From Neurospora intermedia (lineage: Eukaryota > Ascomycota > Sordariomycetes > Sordariales > Sordariaceae), in assembly GCA_037102815.1 (NCBI GenBank), contig BTPP01000003.1:1860001-1924000 (forward strand): DNA of 64,000 nucleotides, written 5' to 3'. Below, in pieces: positions 56,665 to 64,000 of the stretch. The notes below the pieces were generated by a model. That model was not told the origin of the DNA and made no database searches. It saw only the letters and a list, made by a program, of their open reading frames with translations. The translations under genes were made by a program, and so were the position numbers. Positions within the stretch are counted from its first letter, which is position 1, and each line of letters starts with the position of its first letter.

Positions 56665-57796
56665 GGTGACTGTGCGGTAGAGGGTCGAAATGGGACTGGT
56701 TGATTTGAAGATGGCGGCGGAAGAGATGGATGGTGAAAAGATCACTCTGGAAGCACGTTTGGCAGCAATGGCAAACATCAGGTCAATTGAGATAGAAAAA
56801 CCATTTGTGGGTCACCAGCTGCTATGTGCTAGGTATTCGTCTCCAAACTGCATGACCATTGACACTGTGGATGCAGAGTCCAGTTCCCAAGTTACTACCG
56901 ATAAAATATCGTTACACAATGGACTTCATCGCCTCCGTTCTTCGGACTCTTCCTCTACACTATTCTGGAAGGGTTCGTGGGGCATCAACCCCGCATTCCG
57001 TCGCCGGTTAGCAGAGGCCTTGTACCTGGTACCTGGGCCGGGCCGTAAGGTTCGGGGACCTTTTGCGCCGAGATGAGCCAAGTTGCCAACGGCCACTTTC
57101 TCGGTCATTGCTTCCGCTGAAGAGGAAGGGCGGGAGCTTGGACCATCGTCCAATACCCGGGGAACAGCCTCGAGAGGCGGGGATCGAGGTGTACATACCT
57201 CATTATCTCAGGGACTCGGACCAGGGCGCTGCACGCTGGTAACTTATCGTTGTACTGGCTACTGTAAGGTGAATCTTGTTAGAGGTAGTGTACATAATGG
57301 GCGCAAGCCAGATAAATGTACAGTACCTAGTAGTAGGCCACGGAGGTCGAATCATCCACATGAAATTTCAATCCAATACACCCGGTCAGGGTTGCCCTGC
57401 CAAAGAGAAGACGTCTGAGCCTCTGCACCGGCACAATACAAAGCGGGTGTCCCCTACTGCGTACACCAAAACAGCCGTGATGGACCCCTGGGCCTCGTGT
57501 GGGCCCGCCGCTGCCAGCCCCTAGAGGTAGGTACCTCTACAAATTGAGATTGAATGTCGCGTTCCATGTCACGCTCGCTCCTGGCTGCTGGGAACTTGAA
57601 AAGCTGCCACTTTACCTCAGTTGTATCTCCTTGCGTGCGTACGTACCTCAACCTGCCCGCTGCACCTCACGCTCCCGCAACCCTGCTCATCTACCCTCGA
57701 GCCTTGCCCTCTGCCTTGCGCCCCTGTCCGCCTGTCAAGAAGGCGATTTAGCTGTCCGTTTCATTGGATCCCGTCGGGCCACCTTGTTCTTTGCAA
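56665..57796. other. Intergenic between divergent genes
   Basis: 1.1 kb holding the promoters of the RidA gene (-) and of the small-ORF/pmt transcription unit (+). It carries the second copy of CCCCTAGAGGTAGGTAC at 57518-57534, about 260 bp before the small ORF. CT-rich DNA (57620-57760) precedes the small ORF's ATG. Confidence 0.55.
57518..57534 (+). repeat. Dispersed short motif CCCCTAGAGGTAGGTAC, copy 2
   Basis: Identical to 17597-17613. Here it runs on into GTACCTCTAC, so TAGAGGTAGGTACCTCTA forms an imperfect palindrome. Confidence 0.7.
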
Positions 57797-58083
57797 ATGC
57801 AACTTCCACCTCCCACCTTCTCTCGCGTACGCCCGTGGTTCAAGACGTCTGTTGCCGTCGGTGTGGCCGAAGCCTTCTTTTTCATTCCCGTCACCAGTAT
57901 TGTGCAAACACTCTATTACAAGGCAACGGGCAAGTTCGATCCCTCGCGTCTAACCGCCCAAGAGTACGGGAGACTTGCTCTTCACGGTACGTCATGAGGC
58001 TCCAGTCCATCCATCTCCGTCACCATCAATGCTGGCTCTGTCTCCTAACAACATCAATCAATCTCTGAATAGGCCACGTCTGA
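57797..58083 (+). CDS. Spliced 66-codon ORF immediately upstream of pmt
   Basis: Exons 57797-57986 and 58073-58083, with an 86-bp intron (GTACGT...TAG), give 66 aa. The start is MQLPPPTFSRVRPWFKTSVA, the middle is hydrophobic and helix-like (VGVAEAFFFIPVTSIVQTLYY), and the end is LTAQEYGRLALHGHV then TGA. It ends 26 nt before the pmt ATG, leaving no room for a separate terminator and promoter. Either it is a small membrane protein from a shared (bicistronic) transcript or overlapping mRNAs, or it is a long spliced upstream ORF in the pmt leader. Composition is protein-like, and the splice leads at once to a stop in frame. I do not recognise the family. Confidence 0.55.
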
Positions 58084-58109
58084 GTCCATAACCACTTCGA
58101 CCGGCCGCC

Positions 58110-60570
58110 ATGGCCTCCACAACAGCAACCCCCGAGGCCACTCTACGCCAGAGGAACGTGCCAGCCTCGAGTAAGAAAGCCAAGAATGGCGTTTCCTCTG
58201 ATGTCGAAACCGACAAGGTTCCGGATGCCGTCGCTCCAGCCAAATCCGGCTCCGAACTCGAATATAAACTTGCTCTTGTCCTCATCACCGGCTTGGCGTT
58301 CCTAACCAGATTCTGGGGCATCAGCCATCCCGATGAGGTCGTGTTCGACGAAGTCCACTTTGGAAAGGTACTTTGATGACCCGGGTGCACCGTATATCCA
58401 CTGGCCATGGCTGACATGGGCTGTCACACAGTTCGCGTCCTATTATCTCGAGAGAACATACTTTTTTGATGTGCACCCTCCCTTTGGCAAGCTTCTCTTT
58501 GCCTTCATGGGCTGGTTGGTCGGCTATGATGGCCACTTCCACTTCGAGAACATTGGCGATTCCTACATCCGCAACAAGGTCCCTTATGTCGCCTTTCGAT
58601 CTCTTCCCGCCATTCTCGGTGCCCTCACCGTCTCGGTTGTCTATATGATCATGTGGGAGTCGGGTTATAGCCTTCCAGCTTGTCTGATTGCCGCCGGTCT
58701 TGTCCTCCTCGACAACGCTCACATTGGCCAGACTCGCCTGATTCTCCTCGATGCCACCCTGGTCTTTGCTATGGCGTGCAGCTTGCTCTGCTATATCAAG
58801 TTCCATAAGCTGAGGCACGAGCCCTTCTCTAGGAAGTGGTGGAAATGGCTGATCCTGACTGGCTTCGCCCTTTCTTGCGATATCTCCACCAAGTATGTCG
58901 GCCTCTTCGCCTTCATCACGATTGGTTCTGCCGTATGCATCGACTTGTGGGATCTTTTGGACGTCAAGCGTCCCGGTGGCGCTCTGACTCTGCCCCAGTT
59001 TGGCAAGCACTTTGCGGCTAGGGCTTTTGGTCTGATCATTATGCCCTTCATCTTTTACCTCTTCTGGTTCCAGGTTCACTTCTCGATCCTCACTCGCTCT
59101 GGACCTGGCGATGACTTTATGACCCCCGAGTTCCAGGAGACCCTCAGTGACAACATTATGCTCGCCAACGCCGTCACCATTGATTACTATGACACCATCA
59201 GCATCAGGCACAAGGAGACCAAGGCCTACCTTCACAGCCACCCGGACAAGTACCCGCTGAGATATGACGATGGCCGTGTGTCTAGCCAGGGTCAACAGGT
59301 GACAGGCTACCCTTTCAACGATACCAACAACTACTGGCAGATCCTTCCCCCTGGCCCTGACGATCAGAAGCTCGGTCATTCCATCAAGAACCATGATCTC
59401 GTGAGGCTTCGCCACATTGTTACGGATACCATCCTGCTCTCTCACGATGTTGCTTCTCCTTACTATCCTACCAACCAAGAATTCACCACCGTCTCCATTG
59501 GAGATGCCTACGGCGACCGCGCGGCTGATACTCTTTTTGAGATCCGTATCGAGCATGGAAAGGCCAACCAGGAATTCAAGAGTATTTCCAGCCACTTCAA
59601 GCTGATCCACAACCCGAGCAAGGTTGCCATGTGGACTCACTCGAAGCCACTCCCGGAATGGGGTCACAAGCAACAGGAGATCAACGGCAACAAGCAATTG
59701 GCACAGAGCTCCAACGTCTGGCTTGTTGAGGACATTGTGTCTCTGCCCGCGGACCACGCGCGCCGTGAGAAGCCTGAGAAGAAGGTCAAGACTCTTCCGT
59801 TCCTGCGCAAGTGGTTCGAGCTGCAGCGGTCGATGTTCTGGCACAACAACCAGCTCACCAGTAGCCATCCCTATGCCTCTCTGCCGTACCAGTGGCCTTT
59901 CCTATTGCGTGGCGTGAGCTTCTGGACGCAGAACGATACTCGCCAGCAGATCTACTTCCTTGGTAATCCCATCGGATGGTGGCTCGCTAGCAGTGTCTTG
60001 GCTATCTATGCCGGAATTGTCCTGGCGGATCAGTTCTCGCTCCGCCGTGGGCTCGACGCCATGGATCGTCGTAAGTACCCTTGCACTCCTCGTTGTTATG
60101 GTGACTGTGATTTCAAACATGAGGCTAATCTGGACATACTAGGTACCCGATCCCGCCTGTACAACTCTACAGGTTTCTTCTTCCTCGCCTGGGCAACTCA
60201 CTACTTCCCCTTCTTCGTCATGGGCCGTCAGCTCTTCTTGCATCATTATCTACCGGCTCATCTTGCCTCGGCACTTGTTACTGGCTCGGTGGTGGAGTTC
60301 CTCTTCAGCACCGACTCAGCGGAGCCTGAGTACCAGCCCAGCAAGTCGACTAAGAAGGTCGCTCCTACCACCAAGCGCCGCTTGAGTGCCCGCGAGCGTC
60401 TTGCTGGTCAGAGCATGGCTGGCGCCTGGACTGCGACTGCTGTCATCATGGTCCTTGTCGCCTTTGGCTGGTACTTCTTCTTGCCCTTGACCTACGGATA
60501 TCCTGGGTTGACCGCTCCCGAGGTTAACCGGAGGAAGTGGCTGGGCTACGACCTTCACTTCGCCAAGTAG
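58110..60570 (+). CDS. pmt-2: Dolichyl-phosphate-mannose:protein O-mannosyltransferase, PMT2 subfamily
   Basis: Transfers mannose from dolichol-P-mannose to Ser/Thr of secretory proteins in the ER membrane, usually as a PMT1-PMT2 heterodimer. Exons 58110-58367, 58432-60070 and 60143-60570 give 774 aa. The first splice joins HPDEVVFDEVHFGK to FASYYLERTYFFDVHPPFGK. The catalytic Asp-Glu pair is D75-E76. The first lumenal loop continues GDSYIRNKVPYVAFR. MIR repeats lie at ~315-510 (SHPDKYPLRYDDGRVSSQ; NNYWQILPPG). C-terminal helices include LYNSTGFFFLAWATHYFPFF and GRQLFLHHYLPAHLAS, typical of PMT2. The second intron (72 bp) is a multiple of three with no in-frame stop, so unspliced mRNA would still be readable, with 24 extra residues. 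The symbol follows the subfamily. Confidence 0.94.
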
Positions 60571-63134
60571 AGTAGACCCATTGTCACTTGACAAAACCAT
60601 GCAGATGTATGTGCACAGGAGACTGTGAGTGTACAGTAGAGTTGTGTTTAAGTGTGTAACAGTGCGAAAATGGGGGAAGTGGTAAGGTGGCGTGTAGGCG
60701 TTTCGAGTTCCAATCTGAGCACATCAATGTGCGGCCGAATATAGCATGCGAGCAAGATTTAGAGCTGGAACTGATCTCAAAGTCTTGTTACCTTCCTAGG
60801 TCTGATACGGATTTAGAGCTATTCTCACCATAGATCAGAATCAAATCCGATTACTGCAAGATCCTGATTTAGTATATGCCTTGCTGTTTGCCGCAAAACC
60901 TTGAGCTTGAGCACAATGTCACTTCAACAATCGCATGTTCTAAACGTGAAAAAGTGGTTGTATTCATTGTATCATCAATGGTAAATTCTTCCAACCACCT
61001 GTTCGTAACGAAGTCTATCACAGGAACTCTCGAGGTGTCGGGGCACCAAAGCCCAGCAACTTCCAAAGCTTATCGTATGATATCACTCTCACCACCCAAC
61101 TGTTGCAAAAATAACAATCTGTCTATTTCAAGCGAGTTAGCTTGAGATGTTCTCGAACAGAACAAATCGACGTGGTCACCAAATTTTTGTGATGTGCTTG
61201 TATATTTCAGAAACCCAGTTTATAAGCACCACCAACCTCACCAGCCACACTACCCCCCATCCTCCAGATACCCGCCAGCATATGACGATGCAGGCGTTTT
61301 CCCCGAAGAGAAGTGGCTTTCTGGGACAAGCTTTTTAGATAGCGGGCCAGCCAAGGGGTCCCCACCTCGTTGAGGAAGGAATAACCCGAGGAGGTTCATA
61401 CGGCTCTTCCTATTACAAATATGGAGGGTTGCAGCGCGAGCTGCGAAAATCATCATGATATACGGAGGGGGGAGGGTTGGATGGATATGATGAAGACCTG
61501 GAAAGGGAGGACAGGGAAGGAAAAGTAGAAACGTACCGCTTGAAATGTTTGCTGAGGGGGGAGCCGGCTCGTGACGGGTTGGGTTGGGTACCTGTAGGAG
61601 GACAGGATGAGGAAGCAAGCAGAGGAAGAATGAGAAGAGGGAGGAAAAGGCAGATTCAATAACGACCGCGCCCGCTAAGCCGAGCGAGCTCTCGCGAGCA
61701 GGCCAAGCCAACGAGCGGCAAGCAAATACCGATTTCGACCCTTAATCGTTTCATCATCTGTGCTTCCTCACACGCTCCATCAGACCCAATCCGATCCGTC
61801 CGACCGACCGACCGACTTCCCCAACTGTGATGGTACCAGTCCGTAATGGACAGACCACCCACAACCCCACAACCGAGACTCCTTCAAGGCGCGCCGTGAG
61901 GCGTCATGCAGAATCTCTCATAGCATTGTGCCGATTGAATAAGTGGTCGATTAAGCCGTCGGTCGTCCACGGTCGTTGCGTAGTGCGAGATAAGATCGCG
62001 GCGCTGTTGTGAAGAAGGACTCGTTCGGATCGCCAGCAGTCAAAGAAAAGAAAAAGATAAGAAAGAAAATAGAAACGAGCGAGGTGGGGAGGAAAAGTTT
62101 GTAAGAGGTGCAAAAACTGCAAAAGTGGCTCATGCTCTAAGCTAGGAAAGAGACCCCACCACAAGTTGCAAGGACTGGAGCTTCGTGCACGGATCATAAC
62201 GATCGAACGTAGCAACGCTTTTGGTAGGGACGATCCCCTGCCGCTCCGTCAGCCGCTATTAGTACATACAATAATGTCCCCTGTTAATGCAACTAATGCC
62301 GGAAGCCGGATTTCTTAGCAAAAGGGGGGTTTCAGCGAAGGAGGGGAGTTAGCATTAGCAGGAGACATGAACGTGCTGTAGGGTTCTACCGGTGTGAAGC
62401 ACGGGTACCTAAGGTAAAGGCTACAACGACCGTCGAGTCCGGCCGGGAGAATCGGGCGTGCAGGGGCAATGCTGGCTGTAAATCATTGGTATTATGGTAG
62501 TTCAGGTCAGGAACTTGAGTACGGAGAGGAAGCAGAAATGAACAATATCAGCAAGGGAAAGCACATGGAGTTGACACAGGTCGAGAAAAAGGCAACGCAT
62601 TTGTCATCAATGGTTATGGAAGAGACTATGAATTTTCAAGTGCAGTTCACGGTCGAATACCACCCATGTAGTGTTTCTAGCATGCAACACGGTTCGATTC
62701 AATCAGTGAAATTGTGTGAAGTGGGAAGGAGGAACTGAGTTTGCCTTAAAGAAATACTATGACACCATAACAGACAAACACACCTCTGCCCTTCCTTCGC
62801 AGTTTCGATTTTGCATCTGCCACTCTCAAATCCCACTTGATCAACCGTAGACTCGCATTCATTACATCATAATATAACACAGAAGGACACAGGTCCTTAA
62901 ATCGCTAAAACCCATTCAAACTCGCTGATAAAATCAAACCCCATCTCGCCTCCAGTAATCCACTGATCAGAATTGACTGTCATATTCTCTTTTACACCTT
63001 GGTTTTGGTATCAGCAGTGCACCCAAGGTTCCAACCTGTACTCTGTGGATAGGTGGGCCCAGGAACCTCCGAGTCCAGTCGCGCGCATAGAGCTTCATGG
63101 TACAGTGAATCGCAGTCTCCTCAACTTGTCTGAT
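60571..63134. other. Intergenic between convergent genes
   Basis: 2.6 kb of pmt 3' region and the 3' region of the C2H2 gene. Frames at 61250-61711 and 61904-62215 show no family text. An ACCGACCGACCGAC run occurs near 61802. Nothing else seen. Confidence 0.55.
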
Positions 63135-64000
63135 TTAGAAGTAAGCATTGATATCATGCGAAGTCCAATCATTTGGATAGGCGTGCAAGATGTCCTGAGA
63201 TGATGGCTGGGAGTAGCCGGCAGCCATGCTCGGGATGTCCACGTTCGCGAAAAGTGATTCAGTGAATGTGGGTTTTGAGTAGGCGTCGGTGGTGGGAGGA
63301 TACAAGATGAAGTCTCCAGGGACATTATTGCAGTTACTCATGGCAAAATCGTGATCCTCAAAGCCCTCATCAACCTCCCCCAATGAAGTAGGGGGCGTGA
63401 AAAGCATCGTGTTTCCTTGCCCAATGGGGGAAATATGGGCGGGATGTGGCTGGCAAAGCTCGGGCGCGGTGTACGCGCCGAGATGCTGTCCCATGTCTTT
63501 GAGGTAGAAGGGAGAAATGACTTGGTTGGGCAGTTGCATAGTCGCACCGTAGATGTCATCAATGAGCGTGAATTCGTTGAGATCTTGATACGCAGAATTG
63601 TGGTCCATGCCAGAATCCGGTGATGGAGTGCCGTTGTCAATGGGTGAATAGTCAAGCTCAAGCTGCTGCGGGATGGTGTTGAAGTTGAACTCGGGAGCAT
63701 ATGCAGGGAACTCAATGTTGGTCTGGTACAGCCCAGCGTTCCAATCATCGGAGGGAGTGGCGATGCTCATACTGCGGTCGCTCGAAGGGGTACCAATGTT
63801 CTGCAGCTGGGGAGTGGGGTGGCCGGAATCAGGCCCCAAGCTGGGAAGCGTACTGGGCTTCTTGCCATTGGTTTTGGTCCTAACGTACGTCCAGCCATGG
63901 GCCTTTTCCATATGCTGCTTGCAGTTGGACTCACGCTTGGACTTGTAGGGGCAAGGCTTGAAGAGGCACTCGTACATAGGTGGGGCTGAGGAGTGCTTGT
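63135..64000 (-). CDS. C2H2 zinc-finger protein, C-terminal part (N-terminus outside window)
   Basis: The frame is open across the right edge; the first 287 or so visible codons run to the stop at 63135-63137. Near the edge is a C2H2 finger, YECLFKPCPYKSKRESNCKQHMEKAH (C-X4-C-X12-H-X4-H), followed by GWTYVRTKTNGKK, a basic extension that usually follows this finger in a family of Pezizomycotina regulators. The rest is Ser/Pro/Asn-rich with an acidic and aromatic flavour (DDWNAGLY, FEDHDFAMSN, DWTSHDINAYF at the end), plausibly a transactivation domain. A second finger is expected just upstream, outside the window. Likely a nuclear transcription factor; target genes are unknown. Confidence 0.85.
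   Translation of the reverse strand, partial: KHSSAPPMYECLFKPCPYKSKRESNCKQHMEKAHGWTYVRTKTNGKKPSTLPSLGPDSGHPTPQLQNIGTPSSDRSMSIATPSDDWNAGLYQTNIEFPAYAPEFNFNTIPQQLELDYSPIDNGTPSPDSGMDHNSAYQDLNEFTLIDDIYGATMQLPNQVISPFYLKDMGQHLGAYTAPELCQPHPAHISPIGQGNTMLFTPPTSLGEVDEGFEDHDFAMSNCNNVPGDFILYPPTTDAYSKPTFTESLFANVDIPSMAAGYSQPSSQDILHAYPNDWTSHDINAYF

Noticed and set aside
1-64000. CRISPR arrays, bacterial operons, rRNA genes, 5S rRNA
   Set aside because: Looked for on both strands; none seen. The gene structure is that of a filamentous fungus.

Overview
The window looks like a chromosome segment of a filamentous ascomycete, most likely Neurospora (N. crassa or a close relative). Four things point there. Introns are short (56-114 bp) with GTRNGT donors and CAG/TAG acceptors. 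Genes are sparse, with multi-kilobase intergenic spacers. One 6.3 kb block is very AT/TpA-rich, as expected from repeat-induced point mutation (RIP). Several predicted proteins are ones I recognise from Neurospora: ATP phosphoribosyltransferase (his-2), class IV chitin synthase (chs-4), the mitochondrial RNase II-like protein CYT-4 and a PMT2-type protein O-mannosyltransferase. Species and symbols are recalled from family knowledge; no database was searched.

Layout. 1-1209 (-): 5' four exons of his-2, whose 3' end lies off the left edge. About 1991-8327: a RIP-ruined element with inverted terminal repeats. It carries a DUF6589-like gene on + and a RecQ-type helicase gene on -, converging on each other, and is flanked outside by further copies of its terminal core and by three tandem GC hairpins. 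9819-12128 (+): five-exon sucrose/alpha-glucoside-type MFS transporter. 13985-16349 (-): Sel1-repeat protein of the Skt5/Chs4 chitin synthase activator type with a CaaX end. 16350-23598: 7.2 kb without a supportable gene. 23599-27375 (+): chs-4. 31070-33484 (+): WD40 protein. 37162-39091 (-): secreted GH17 glucanase. 42224-45577 (+): cyt-4. 46192-48453 (-): unrecognised Cys-cluster/polyQ protein. 50802-51776 (+): Myb/SANT protein. 54920-55429 (-): unrecognised small two-helix membrane protein. 56161-56664 (-): RidA-type deaminase. 57797-58083 (+): spliced 66-codon ORF ending 26 nt before the pmt start. 58110-60570 (+): PMT2-type O-mannosyltransferase. 63135 to the right edge (-): C2H2 zinc-finger protein, N-terminus outside.

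Functional theme. Four genes serve the cell wall and surface: the Skt5-like activator, chs-4, the GH17 glucanase and the O-mannosyltransferase (whose Ser/Thr-rich clients include proteins like the GH17). The activator and its expected target synthase are divergent neighbours with no supportable gene between them. The most unusual object is the DUF6589 + RecQ element with its nested inverted ends and hairpin cluster.
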